Origin: Yarrowia lipolytica
Taxonomy: Eukaryota > Ascomycota > Dipodascomycetes > Dipodascales
Reading direction: 5' to 3'
NCBI RefSeq assembly: GCF_001761485.1
Contig: NC_090774.1
Span: forward strand, 3,906,001-3,970,000
DNA: 64,000 nucleotides
Under the pieces are notes generated by a model that did no database searches, was not told where the DNA came from, and was given only the letters and a program-made list of their open reading frames with translations. The first letter of the stretch is position 1, and every line of letters begins with the position of its first letter. This document shows positions 1-11,082 of this stretch, piece after piece. A program made the position numbers and the translations under genes.

Positions 1-2285
1 ATGTCAATGTAGGGCCCTCAGTAATGTGTGTTCGTGGATTACCGAGCGCAGGTAAGGAGTGTTATTTTCGTGAATCGTGAGATTAGGTGTAACTGCAACC
101 TTAAATTTTAACGTACCCGGAATGCGCGTGAGGGTGTGTGAGATTTATGGGTATGACGACGTGAAAAGACGAGAGAAATACATTTTGTCTGGTGTCGTTT
201 TGGTGGTGTTTTTCTCCTCTCTCGACTGGTACTTCTCTCATGTATAAATCCTGACATTTTGAAAGTTGGAGATCTCTAAATAATGAAGGCTTTGAAATAC
301 ACGTGGTACTCTCTCGTAAGACCTCTCTTTTGTTCTAAAATAATACCATATTAACCAGTTAATGTCTCCCATACCATTCCTTTCGAGCGTGGTATCGACG
401 TGTCGTGTTTTCGATCGCCCTGTGCGGAGGTGTACATGACTGACGCATTAGTCTCGTTTCCGTAGCAACTGCAGCATACACCCCAACATGAACAGGGCAC
501 TACTTGGTGCTTGAAATATCAGTAAATACTGCCAGTAAACGTCATAATATGTTTTTTTGGAAATTGTCTGAATTTCAACACAACCGGTTGAGTACATTTA
601 ATTACTCACTTGTTCATCAGATCTCACAGAGGCAGTCATCAGACGGCATTGGAGTTGAATTGGCGAAAGGACCGCGGGAAGGATTGAGCGGGTAACTGTG
701 TATTGTAGATAAAGAGGTTGTAACCACTCGTTCGGACTGCTAATTCCCTTAGTCTGCATATATAAAAACGAGCTTTGCAATTCTTTTGCGTTCTTGCTGT
801 TGATTTACACCTCTACAAGTGGAGAGTACATTAAGTTCATTTGGCAACAAAACGACTCTTTTATCAAGGATCAGCCAGAAAAATTCAAGTACATTAGAGA
901 CCACATAAAACCACCATCACCCTCCCTCGTCGTTGTTGTCGTCATCCTCGTCAGCAGACCCGGACCCGGGTTGTGATTGTCACATGTCATGGAAGAACAT
1001 GGTGTGATCTCGTGGCAATTGATTATGCCCCTCGTCTGAACTACAGTACCAGTAGACTCATCATCGGGCTTTGGTTTTGGCTTTTTGACAGTTTAGTGCG
1101 ATGTAGGCGGCCATTGGCATTCCGCTTTTGTTGACTTGCTCGTTTGGTGTCAGATCCTCCGGAAGCTCGTGAGCCCCTTACGATTTCCTCGCAACTCCGC
1201 GAGTTCTTTCTTTCTTCCGCTTCCTAGCATCAGGATGCGCCCGTGCTCTTGAACTAACTTATGGCGCTAGGTAAGAACTCTACGTATTCTCCCTCATCTC
1301 ACCTTCATTTCCCACCTCCAACTGCTCTGATTCCTCGGAGCCCTTGTCTGGGGTTTCGTCCATGATACCTTTAGTTTCTTCTGTGTCCTCTATTCTAAGG
1401 ATGTATCTGTTCACTTCGTCGAATTCCTTCACACCTGTGCTGAATTTTGTCCTGATCTCCATCTTCTCCAGTACAATTCCAATTGTTCATCGGCACCTTC
1501 GGTATTCAAAAGATCCATGGCTTGATCCGGTTCTCGACCCGAAGCAGAGTTGGTTATTGTGTACATATTGATTGCTTTTGATGTGTGTAGTGGTTCGCAT
1601 TCTGTTGATCGTGTTGATGTTTATGCGTTCAGTTCAATCAAGTCGAGTGCAGTACAGTGGTAATACTCTTCACCTGATGGGAGATTCGAAATTGTATTTA
1701 TTAGGGATGCCAGTATTCTTTGAACCCCGCAAAATAAACTTCCGCTGACATTTGATGAACTTAAATTATTGCAGTAGACAGGACGGTGGAAGCGAAAAAT
1801 GATGTCATTTGAGACATATCTGATCCTCAGACCATGGAAGGAACTGATGTAGCTAGTTAATCTTCTCCCTTGGCCTGTAGCTCCCACATGGCATCCCCTG
1901 ATCCCTCTTTCCTCGGTTGCTTCCACTTACTAGTGCCTTACGAACTTTAGGCAATAATCTGGCAGGAACAAGACAGATAACGGACCTAAGGTCAACGAGG
2001 GGAGAAGGGAAGGTCTAGAATTACTAGCCGGATACTTTCGAAACCAATAAGGTGCCTGCCGGATATTACTTCATCCCCCCCTCCCCTGTTAAATCAACTA
2101 ACTGCTGAAATACACTCTGCTCTCCACATCCTCGTCCCCCTGCCAATATCCCAACTCTCCCAACGGGCCCTTATCATACATAAAACTCAATACAGCGCAC
2201 TGGCACACAGCCTCGAATCACTCGGACAACATCGGCCTTTTTCCAACCACCATCAGAACAACCCCAACAACTGCACAGGAACAAC
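1..2285. other. Intergenic DNA, no convincing gene
   Basis: Only short open frames occur here, most without a promoter-like context. The part next to the CreC-like gene (about 2050-2285) is C-rich and pyrimidine-rich on the plus strand, as expected for a promoter and leader. A patch on the minus strand at about 920-1570 has coding-like character and is listed separately as a possible relic. Nothing else is recognisable. Confidence 0.6.
920..1570 (-). pseudogene. Possible decayed coding relic, family not recognised
   Basis: On the minus strand, charged protein-like segments appear in more than one frame. One is a roughly 60-codon stretch rich in Glu, Asp and Lys at 1280-1462; another short stretch ends in an acidic Asp/Asn-rich tail near 920-980. 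No single frame stays open, so if this was a gene it is broken in several places. I do not recognise the family, and chance composition is possible. It is listed only so the stretch can be searched. Confidence 0.2.
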
Positions 2286-4325
2286 ATGTTTCTATTACCG
2301 CCCCCGCCGCCCATGCGAGGCCAACATGTCGGTCTCTACACCATGGGCACCACGGTTGCCTCTCCCACCGCCGCCCAGCTCTACAGAGACCCCAACATTG
2401 ATCCCATCGACGCTACATGTGTGCCTACCCCTGAAACGGTCGGTTTCACCGCCCCCGAGGGCACATACACCCCTATGGAGTGTGTTTATTTGGCCCCTCC
2501 ACCTCCCCATCCTTCTGATCCCCCACCAGTGGTCGTCAACCCCCTGGCTCCCACAACAGCTTCTCCTCAGGCATTTTCGAACGGTGTCAAACTCACCGTT
2601 TTTGCGTTCCAGGATAAAAACACCCCGCAAAAGGCCGCCCCAGTATCCAGCGGATCGCTGTTCAGCTTCTCCCCAGCCTCGGGATCAGGTTGGCTCCGTC
2701 GACCCTCGCATTCCCTGGGCCCCGAACTCTCCAAGGTCGACTCCCGTGGAAGTGACAACAGCAACTCGACATCCATCTACGCGCAGTCGTCATCTGCGCA
2801 AGCCTCCACTAACGCCGTGTCCGTACCCATCAGTGTGCCCGGAAGCACTGTGAACGTTGACAATACTAACCCTTCTGCCTCCAGTCTGGGCATGTTCCTC
2901 CGAAAAAAATCTGTCTCTTCCGAATGGGGCACCAACGTCGGAAGCGTACAAACTGCCCAGGACTCGTCGTTCGAAGATGACTACGGTACCCCTCCCAGTA
3001 GCACCGGTCTGGGTGCCAGCCCTGCCACCAACAACAAAAACAGCAAGCGAACTCGGCCGAAAAACTCGCTTGTCAAGAACAATTCGTCCTATCTCAGTCG
3101 TACCATTGTCAGAGAAGGTCTCACTAAGCTGCTGTGTGAACGTCCTCTCGGAGAACTATTTGTGGTCACTAACATCAATCGGTCTCTACAGTGGCTGGAC
3201 TTGCAGGACTACCAGTCAGATGTACATCCTCAACGACACGAGGCTCTGACCAAGATTCTCCTTACCCGAGCCCATCCTCTCTGCCACGATGTTAACCGAA
3301 AGACAAAGTCTCTTGCAGGTTTCGATCTCATTGTGGGTTTCTCGTCTGGAGACATTCTGTGGATCGATCTGGTCACTGGAAAGTACAACCGAATCAACAA
3401 GAACGGTGAGGTGTGCAAGGCCGCCGTTGTGGACATCAAATGGCTTCCCAACTCCGACTCTCGATTTGTGGCCGCCCATGCTAACGGGTGGGTGGCTGTC
3501 TACGATAAGGACCGTGATGGAGGCATCTGCGAAGTTGCCCAATCTTACGTCGAGAGCAAAAAGGATTACCGACATAAGCAGGGGTCTGTTGTAGACATTG
3601 AACACTGTCACGTGATCAAATCTCACACTGAGCAGAGCAAGCAGAACCCTATGGCTCTCTTTGCTGTCTCGCCAAAGCCCTTGACCTCTATCGCCTTCTC
3701 CCCCATCTCTCACCGGACTCTGGCAGTCACTGGACGAGATGGATACACTCGGCTGATCAACCTCATGACTGAACAGGCCACTGACGTGTTCCCCTCGTAC
3801 TTTGGAGGCGTCATGTGCTGTGCATTCTCGCCCTGTGGCCGCTATTTGGCTACTGGAGGCCAAGATGACCTTGTTTCGTTGTACAGAGTCGACAGTACTT
3901 CTTCGGGCCAATCAGCTCAGATTATGGCTCGACTTCAAGGCCACAACTCGTACGTCAGCCATGTTGCCTTTGATTCTTACATCAGCGACCCTCGATCTAT
4001 CCGTTTGGGTTCTGTTGGTCAGGACGGCTGTTTGCTTCTCTGGGACGTTGATGTCCACACTTCGACGGTTCGAAAGGGACGATCTCGGTCTAACTCTGCC
4101 GCAACTTCTCTCGCCCCCAAGGCTGACCGGTATGGTACATTGATTCATCCCTTCGTGTCCCGTCTGGAGCCCTCTGCTCAGCTGTCTCAGCCCGTAGTCA
4201 GTCTCCCTGTCAAGGCTGCAAATAAGGAGTGTGAACCTCTGACGTATCTTGAGTTCCTGAGTGATCGAGTGATTGCTGCAGGCAAGGACGGACGAATCTG
4301 GACCTGGAAGCGACCTAATGTTTAA
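2286..4325 (+). CDS. CreC/WDR20-type WD40-repeat protein
   Basis: A 679-residue protein. The N-terminal ~260 residues are low complexity (a poly-Pro start, then Ser/Thr/Asn-rich), and the remainder is a WD40 propeller. The propeller opens with LCERPLGELFVVTNINRSL and goes on to an AHPLCHDVN segment and an FDLIVGFSSGDILWIDL blade; this arrangement is typical of the CreC/WDR20 family. Other blades are seen at LAVTGRDGYTRLINLMTEQ, AFSPCGRYLATGGQDDLVSLY and GSVGQDGCLLLWDVD. In filamentous fungi CreC stabilises the deubiquitinase CreB and takes part in carbon catabolite repression, and WDR20 activates USP12/46. A scaffold role for a ubiquitin protease is inferred from the family. The ATG lies in an A/C-rich context (aacaacATG) and the frame is uninterrupted. 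The next gene downstream is a carboxylate transporter, a carbon-source gene, but that adjacency may be chance. Confidence 0.85.
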   Translation: MFLLPPPPPMRGQHVGLYTMGTTVASPTAAQLYRDPNIDPIDATCVPTPETVGFTAPEGTYTPMECVYLAPPPPHPSDPPPVVVNPLAPTTASPQAFSNGVKLTVFAFQDKNTPQKAAPVSSGSLFSFSPASGSGWLRRPSHSLGPELSKVDSRGSDNSNSTSIYAQSSSAQASTNAVSVPISVPGSTVNVDNTNPSASSLGMFLRKKSVSSEWGTNVGSVQTAQDSSFEDDYGTPPSSTGLGASPATNNKNSKRTRPKNSLVKNNSSYLSRTIVREGLTKLLCERPLGELFVVTNINRSLQWLDLQDYQSDVHPQRHEALTKILLTRAHPLCHDVNRKTKSLAGFDLIVGFSSGDILWIDLVTGKYNRINKNGEVCKAAVVDIKWLPNSDSRFVAAHANGWVAVYDKDRDGGICEVAQSYVESKKDYRHKQGSVVDIEHCHVIKSHTEQSKQNPMALFAVSPKPLTSIAFSPISHRTLAVTGRDGYTRLINLMTEQATDVFPSYFGGVMCCAFSPCGRYLATGGQDDLVSLYRVDSTSSGQSAQIMARLQGHNSYVSHVAFDSYISDPRSIRLGSVGQDGCLLLWDVDVHTSTVRKGRSRSNSAATSLAPKADRYGTLIHPFVSRLEPSAQLSQPVVSLPVKAANKECEPLTYLEFLSDRVIAAGKDGRIWTWKRPNV

Positions 4326-6844
4326 TTAGTCTAACGATATAGTGATGATATTTTATGAAAGTGTGTTTGTACTTTGTAGAGTGCGTGTAAAGATGGCCCA
4401 CAATAATGTACCAACTGTGAATGAGTTCATTTGTGCCTGCAACATCGGCCACAATACATCGGATCAAATCCGAGCCACTATGCATACACATCTGTTGAGT
4501 GTTACTTGTACTATGACACCTGTAAGTAACTGAGGTTGCGAGTCCAATCGGATCAAGCCGGTAAGTTGACTCTCTTGTTCTGGGGTAACTGGCAACCAAA
4601 TCTACGTGTTTACCTTCAATAGCCGTTGAGTGAGACAGAAGAAATCAGAAGAGAGGTTCATCAAGCCTTACCATCATCCGGCGCTAATAATTCCCGGTCC
4701 AAGTAGCCAGTTACTAACTCAAGCAAATAACTGTGCATACATTTGATTGGTTCATCTTAGTAAGGAGATACGTGATACACTATGATGTCACCAGTTTGTA
4801 TTACCCTTCATAGTTTGGCTCTCCTTCCCCACAATAATATCTGTAACCTTGTCGATCAGCAAGGAATGTAAATAGCCGCACAGAAATTACCCCATAGATA
4901 CGAGCTATTTCAACTGAACCCATTTCCGCACTCATGTCGTTGCTGCAACGTGCACAAGCAGAATGTTCCTGGAGGTAGTTATCGGATATTCGGATGTGAT
5001 CTTGGCAACATGCAGGTATGGACATCTTCTGCAGGTCGTTCACATCTGCTGTTTTCGGCTTCCCCACCTGTTCTTTGATAAGCAAGCTTGTGTGAACTCG
5101 GCCGAGAAACAGCAGGCTCGTATGGCCCCACTGATCAGCATAGCAATTCTACAAGTAGACGTCTTCTGTTGGGGATAACTTATATGGAGTGTCTCAGCCG
5201 CGGATTCACCGAAAAAGCAAGCCGAAAGGACCATGCCGGTAGGAGCCCAGCGGCCGCGTCTTACTTGTACTGGCAGCTATTATGCAGTGGTTTTTTCCAT
5301 TAGGCCCCAGGTTTGTAGCTGATTAAATAGAGTGGGGCCCAAGCCGTACTTGGTTAATAGTAATTTGAGCCGTGCTATGCATCCAGGTTGTTACCTGCCT
5401 CTTTGTAGAACACGTACACACATGATGTTCGTATTAAAATGTTCATTTCTTCGGATTAATTGGTGAAAGACGCGCGATTATCAATGACACCGATTTATGA
5501 ACTGAAGCAATGGCCCGAACCAGGGTGTTCCTTGTTCTGTCTGAGTTGGTTCCAAATCTTGAGTCTAAAGCCCCAGACCTGGACCGCGTTTTCCAAATGC
5601 AAATGGGGTGATTATATTCCGTATTTGGTTTCCTAACAGCTGGAGCTGGGGCGAAAACTTATATCGTCATCTCCATGGGTATGTCAGAGTAAACATAACC
5701 ATGGTGGAGTAGCTAATATCAGAAGCAAGCAGCATTTGGGTGAAGTGTCGGATCTAAGACCGAAACGGTTTCAAAACCTGAACAAGGACACGGGCCATTC
5801 AATAGTGAGTGGCGGAAGAACGAAATCAGGTTGTTTTACACGTCTTTGTTGTCATGCAGAAACCTGCAATTACCAAGTATCACGAAACAAAGGCGGTGGA
5901 ACTGAGTTTACCCCGCCTTCTGACCCCATGCAGATGTGACGTGGGGGTCAAAGAATCTCGCGTGCCCAGCTCATCGGGCCAAGAAATTCACTGGCTTGGC
6001 GACATGTGACATCTCAACAAAGAGATGATAAGCCCAAAACAGGAATGCTGGTTCTTATGTACACCAAAGGAATGGAAGATCTTCAGAGGAAATAAACTAG
6101 AAGAGAGTTCTTTATCCACCCCACGGCTACCTCATTTAGACGCGCCTTTGTTTTGGAGTCGGGCAAAAAGGAGCAAGGGCGGAAACTTTGAGCCAATGTT
6201 GGCACAGGAGGATCTAGACTCAAAGTCATGTGATTTTAACTAGAACAAAACTGTCAGATTTTTCATTCCAAGGCGATTCTGACGGTTTTTTCCAATTCTC
6301 AAATTTCCAACTACTCATCGATCTAAATTGGTGCGGCTACTTCTTCACTCACCAGTTTTGGCCCTCCCAGTTCCCAATCAGCAAGCTTTTTCGGTTCCTC
6401 GGTATCGTCAATTTGAACCCCAGAAACCTGAAATATAAAACTGCAAAGACTGACTGATACCTCTGTATTCCCGTGCAGTGAACATGTCTTTTCTGCACAA
6501 CAATATTACGTCACTACGACTGGTCTTTGTTTGGCTCGGAAACTCACCTGGAACTAAGAAGTCTCTCTTCCACAGAGTTGTCCCCACACGGAGTTAATTG
6601 ATCCGTGCCGAGTTGCGGCAATGCGAAATGTAATTGATATGAAGCACGGTGGGGTTGAGGCAACCTTTATGAAGAGTTTCAGTCTCTGGAGGATGTATAT
6701 ATACCCTCGGGCCTGTCCTGAGATACGACCTGACAACCATCAACTTCACCTAGACGAGGCAATCGCATTCATTACATCTGTCTGATACACTTACTGTCTC
6801 GTGGCAAGCACTCACTAGTCCAGATCTCTCATTACAGACTCAAA
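4326..6844. other. 2.5-kb intergenic region upstream of the Jen-type transporter
   Basis: Open frames here are all under 100 codons. None has both a good leader and an upstream TATA box. The region contains the 3' flank of the CreC-like gene and an unusually long upstream region for the transporter, whose TATA box is at 6696. A 46-codon frame at 4393-4533 ends beside a GTAAGT donor-like word, but I could find no partner exon. No repeat or RNA gene is recognised. Confidence 0.5.
6696..6703 (+). promoter_or_regulatory. TATA box of the Jen-type transporter gene
   Basis: TATATATA lies about 140 bp upstream of the ATG at 6845, oriented toward it and followed by a C/T/A-rich leader. This is a sequence match only. 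Confidence 0.5.
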
Positions 6845-8419
6845 ATGGAAGCTCCTAATCTCTCGCCAGCTTCCATCCGGCGGTACTTCGCCACAAGATT
6901 GCCTACTCTCATCCCACAAAAGCTCACACCTGAAGAGAAGAAGCTCCTCAACCCCTTCCCTGCCCTGGCTCTTATCAACAAGAAGACTTGGCTCTTTATT
7001 GCATGCGCTTTCTGCGGTTGGACTTGGGACGCTTTTGATTTCTTCTCGGTAGGTCTAGTGGCTCCCGAAATTGCCAAATCTCTTAACAGATCCGTCACCG
7101 ATATTACTTGGGGTATCACTTTGGTTCTTATGCTTCGATCTATTGGTGCTGTTGTTTTTGGTATTGCTTCCGATCGTTACGGACGAAAGTGGCCCTTTAT
7201 TGTCAACCTGCTGTGTTTCATTGCTCTCGAGCTGGGATCTGGGTTTGTTCAGACTTACAAACAGTTTCTTGGTGTCCGAGCCATCTACGGTATTGCTATG
7301 GGTGGTCTTTACGGTAACGCCGCTGCTACTGCTCTTGAAGATTGTCCTCCTCAAGCACGAGGTATCATTTCAGGTTTCCTTCAGAGTGGATACGCCCTGG
7401 GTTACTTGCTTTGTGTGGTATTCACTCGAGCTATTGCTGATACTTCTCCTTACGGATGGAGAGCTCTCTTCTGGTTCGGCTCTGGACCCCCAGTTCTTTT
7501 CATTATCTTCCGATACTTCCTGCCTGAAACTGAAACCTACCTTGCTTCCAAGGCGTCTCAGGAGGAAGCTGGAATCGAGAAGAAGTTCTGGAATGGAATC
7601 AAGGTTACTTTCAAAAACTACTGGCTCATGTTTATCTACCTTGTTATTCTCATGGCAGGCTTCAACTTCATGTCCCACGGCTCTCAAGACCTCTACCCCA
7701 CTATGCTCAAGAACCAGCGTCATTTTAGCGCTGACCGAAGCACTGTTACCAACTGTGTTGCCAACTTTGGTGCAATTGCCGGCGGTATGTTGATTGGTCA
7801 CTTTTCTACTGCTCTCGGTCGACGACTCTCCATCATGATCTCTTGTGTTATTGGAGGTGCTCTGATTTACCCTTGGGCCTTTGTTGGCAACTCTGCAGGA
7901 ACAAATGCAGGCGTTTTTTTCCTCCAATTTTTCGTTCAGGGTGCTTGGGGTGTTGTTCCCATTCATCTTTCCGAGTTGTCTCCTCCTGAGCTTCGATCTT
8001 CCATGGTTGGTATTGCCTACCAGATGGGTAACCTGGCTTCTTCTGCATCCTCCACTATCGAGTCTAAGATCGGTGAACGATTCCCTCTGAAGAACGCGAA
8101 GGGGGAGTTCGAGAAGGGTTTCTATGATTACGGTAAGGTTATGGCCATCTTCATGGGCTGCGTGTTCGGGTTTGTTCTTATTGTAACATTTGTTGGGCCC
8201 GAGAACCGAGGAGCCACCATGCTTACTGAGGACGCTCAGATGATGGTCGATGCGGAGCACAGACTGGACGCCGAGGAGAAGGGTGACTTCGAGAACCTTG
8301 AGCGAGTCGACTCAGAGGGCAAGCAGATGGACAACTTTGTTGAAGAGGTCGCTGAGCCTGAGGGCGTGTACACTGGTTCTCACCCTCCCCAATATGACTC
8401 CCCCTACGAGTCCAAGTAA
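6845..8419 (+). CDS. Jen-family monocarboxylate/proton symporter (MFS)
   Basis: A 524-residue major facilitator protein of the plasma membrane. The diagnostic Jen signature is present at residues 274-286 as NFMSHGSQDLYPT (family pattern N-x-x-S/T-H-x-S/T-Q-D-x-x-x-T). The MFS loop motif is seen as GIASDRYGRKWPF between helices 2 and 3. Twelve hydrophobic segments can be followed, with a soluble central loop (ETETYLASKASQEEAG) and an acidic C-terminal tail of about 70 residues that probably carries ubiquitination and endocytosis signals. Relatives import lactate, pyruvate, acetate or dicarboxylates. The substrate cannot be read from sequence, because Jen1- and Jen2-type proteins share this motif. 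Relatives are glucose-repressed, and the long upstream region would fit complex regulation. The ATG follows an A-rich leader and a TATA box. Confidence 0.9.
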   Translation: MEAPNLSPASIRRYFATRLPTLIPQKLTPEEKKLLNPFPALALINKKTWLFIACAFCGWTWDAFDFFSVGLVAPEIAKSLNRSVTDITWGITLVLMLRSIGAVVFGIASDRYGRKWPFIVNLLCFIALELGSGFVQTYKQFLGVRAIYGIAMGGLYGNAAATALEDCPPQARGIISGFLQSGYALGYLLCVVFTRAIADTSPYGWRALFWFGSGPPVLFIIFRYFLPETETYLASKASQEEAGIEKKFWNGIKVTFKNYWLMFIYLVILMAGFNFMSHGSQDLYPTMLKNQRHFSADRSTVTNCVANFGAIAGGMLIGHFSTALGRRLSIMISCVIGGALIYPWAFVGNSAGTNAGVFFLQFFVQGAWGVVPIHLSELSPPELRSSMVGIAYQMGNLASSASSTIESKIGERFPLKNAKGEFEKGFYDYGKVMAIFMGCVFGFVLIVTFVGPENRGATMLTEDAQMMVDAEHRLDAEEKGDFENLERVDSEGKQMDNFVEEVAEPEGVYTGSHPPQYDSPYESK

Positions 8420-8934
8420 TTTATTAGTTAGTCTTAATTCATCTGTGTTAATCGAGCTCAAAGATATTACAGTATGTATGTACTGTACAGTATGTAGCTA
8501 TTAATGAGTCTTTCGTGACTACGTATATACGCTTGTTACGATTGGTAAGAGCCATATTTCTTCTCCGTTCTGTACCGCGTAAGAATGACTAAATTGATTC
8601 AAAGCTTGTTCTTCATGAGCGTGGAATACGTATAGTACGCCAGTTGGTCATGGCCTCACAGAGCGTCATCGACAGCAGGAGCAAGAGATAGTTGATCTGA
8701 GCTTCGGACATGGGCTATGGGGGTTTCCACACATTGTTCGTAGAAGGGCTTGTAGGTGGCTACAGCCAACCTCCGGGACTCTTTAGTGGACTCAAGAGGT
8801 GTTTTTGATTCTAGTGATTCATCACAGCTAGATACCTACTTGTAGTAAGCCGGGTTATCGGCTTTCAATAAAAAAATTCAAAAAATCAGTTTTTTGATAG
8901 TAGTGGCAAGTTTTTAAAAAGTTCGTGAAAATCT
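8420..8934. other. Intergenic, 3' flank of the transporter and 5' flank of a tRNA gene
   Basis: This stretch holds TACTGTACAGTA-type words near 8475-8495, an A/T-rich end just before the tRNA gene, and no gene. Confidence 0.5.
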
Positions 8935-9023
8935 GAGGACGTGGCGTAATGGTAGCGCATTGGATTTCGGTTCTTCTGAACGACGTCCTCCAAAGGCTGC
9001 GGGTTCGAGTCCTGTCGTCCTCT
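8935..9023 (+). tRNA. tRNA-Arg(UCG) with a 17-nt intron
   Basis: The 7-bp acceptor stem is perfect: GAGGACG at 8935-8941 pairs with CGTCCTC at 9016-9022. The D stem is GCG/CGC (8944-8946 with 8956-8958). The anticodon stem TTGGA (8960-8964) pairs with TCCAA (8989-8993). The T arm is GCGGG/CCTGT around TTCGAGT (9004-9010). The anticodon loop reads T-T-TCG-G, then an intron at 8971-8987, then C at 8988, so the intron sits in the standard 37/38 position. Inside the intron, CGA at 8981-8983 can pair with the TCG anticodon, as is common in eukaryotic pre-tRNAs. The spliced tRNA would read CGA codons, which are the favoured arginine codons in many nearby genes. The gene is followed directly by a T run. 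Confidence 0.95.
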
Positions 9024-9028
9024 TTTTT
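9023..9028 (+). terminator. RNA polymerase III terminator
   Basis: Six Ts directly follow the tRNA acceptor stem; the first may serve as the discriminator base. Confidence 0.8.
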
Positions 9029-11082
9029 GTTCATTTTTTTTGTCATGGGCTAATGTTTTGCCGTGCATGAACAAAACTACCGATAATTAGTGCGCACATG
9101 AGGGATTTTCATACAAGCACTGATAGACACTTGATAAATGCAGCCAAGAGCTGGCCAAAGCACTGCTTAAACGCATCACCGTATTGCCTGGTAATGAGTA
9201 CTGTACTACAAGTAGCCAAAGGAGCAGTCAAATATTCAATACAGCCCATCGGTAGATATTAATAACACATGAAGCTCCTTCTTTAAGTCAACAGCTAATG
9301 CTTGTGCGTACCACCATGTTCACACCCCCTTCCGTTGCGCTGTCAGATGACTGGGCTGTGTATCCAGTCGACGTTGTAACTCTCAACGGCCATTGGTGTG
9401 TATCATATCGTATGTCTTAAAGCTGCTGCGCCATTACGAGGGGTGATTTAATCTGCCAGTAACCAATCAATCTCATGGTCGGTCTAAAAATAGTGTGGAT
9501 GAGCCGTTCGAGAGAGGCACACCATAGCTACAAGTGCAAGAAGCCGTGTCCGTAGCCGTTTGTTTTGGGACTACAGTAAATACTGGGTCAGCCATGTTGG
9601 TTATAAAAAATAGTAACGTTACAGTTCGAGTACGAGTATTTTATAGCTAGGCCATCTGAAACAGTACCCATGCCAGGAAGAGTTCTGTCTGCTATCATGC
9701 AAGAAGCCCAGAAATGGGGCATTTGGTACTTCATCTGAGGCACCTGAACCTGCTGCACATTGTTAGTCTATGTGATGCGCGAAATACCTTGTGTAATTGT
9801 ACTCGCTGATCTATAGGTACACTGGAATGTATAGACATGGCACGGACATGGTTAAGCTACAGGGGCCACTTTTACAGCAAAATTGTGCCGATTGCCGAGT
9901 TGCAGCGTGCTACAGTACAAGGATGATCACATCCGCTCGTGTCATAGGCGGGTGTATCAAGTTGAAACAGGGGTGATCTGCTTCCGGACCCTGCCAAGAC
10001 TTTCGCAATTACTTTTCTTAGCTACAAGCACCAGTAGCGCATGTCAGCGCCATTAGACTGAGCTTGACACGCTTGATTAGAGGCTGTGCCAAGCGAGAGG
10101 TAATAATGGTATATTAGTAAACTACATACTTGTACTTGTAGTTGTGCTTGTACTTATGTTCTTCAATTGGTATTTAAATAAGTTGAAGTGCCCCGCGCAT
10201 TCCTCGGTCCAGACTCAATGGTCACTCTCAAGGTTAAGAGTCGGTACAGACTGTAGCCACACAACATGTGTTGAGAGTGGGATATGCAGTCCAAAGTGTT
10301 TAGCTAATTGGCACGTTGTACGCGCAGCAGGTTCACGGGACATCTAATATGTTTCATTGTGGCGCATCTTGTTCGCTCACGTGATTTATCCCACTGTCTC
10401 CCACTCCGCCTCTTCCGTATGACGTATTCTATTTTTATCTCCAGGCTCCGTGCATGAGTGATACTGCTGGGCTGCCCCACTTGCTTCCATGGCTTGTTCT
10501 TGCAGCGCGTCTAAGCCTCTTTCTCCGCCTGGCTCTAGATAGAGTTCCCTTGCCAGTAGGGGGCGTTGAATGGCGAAAGGAGATGGATTACAGAGACGTT
10601 TTGACCAAAATAAATGGTAAACGTTGTATTTAATTATTCTCTCCAGGACTAGGCTATTCTGATGATACCCCTGGCATCCCTGTGGGGTTCTTGCGTTGAC
10701 AGCAGCAAGCCCTTCATTCCTCCCCTTTTTCGAACTTTGTTTCATGTAGCATTTTCAGGACGAAATCTTGCTGGCTGGAAAATACCCCAGTTTGAAGAGG
10801 AATAGGTGACTATTTTGTAAAAATGAGATCACAATTGTAATCTCCATATTTCTACAATTTCAATGACACCCGTAAGATGCCCTTGCACTATCTATATGAT
10901 CTGCTATCCTCCAATAAAGTTGAGAATTCAACAGTCTCGGGCTGGACGCGTTTGGCTCTCTTTTCTCTATTTTAGCAAAGTGTAAACATGTGCAAGTCCA
11001 GAGTATATATAGCCCGGTAGGAAGGCAACCAAAAGACCCAGACACTAATAATCCTCTCTCACAAACACACACAACATACACA
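9029..11082. other. 2-kb intergenic region with no recognised gene
   Basis: The sequence is A/T-rich and contains many TACTTGTA, GTACTTGT and TAGCTAC words (for example near 9527, 10020 and 10130-10155). A 119-codon frame at 10386-10745 (minus) was considered and rejected. The last 80 bases carry the promoter of the next gene. Confidence 0.5.
11004..11011 (+). promoter_or_regulatory. TATA box of the GPI-protein gene
   Basis: TATATATA lies 72 bp before the ATG at 11083. Between them is an ACA-rich leader (acaaacacacacaacatac), the usual look of a strongly expressed yeast gene. Confidence 0.65.

Noticed and set aside
4393-4533. 46-codon frame ending near a GTAAGT word just after the CreC-like gene
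   Set aside because: It lies where the 3' UTR of that gene should be. No CTAAC-AG acceptor gives a sensible second exon.
10386-10745. 119-codon minus frame before the GPI-protein gene
   Set aside because: It has an ATG, but codon use is unlike neighbouring genes, there is no TATA box or leader, and no motif. It is within chance length for this composition.
8420-11082. A 5S rRNA gene fused to or near the tRNA
   Set aside because: Such fusions occur in Yarrowia, but the tRNA here is followed at once by a T run and no 5S-like sequence was found.
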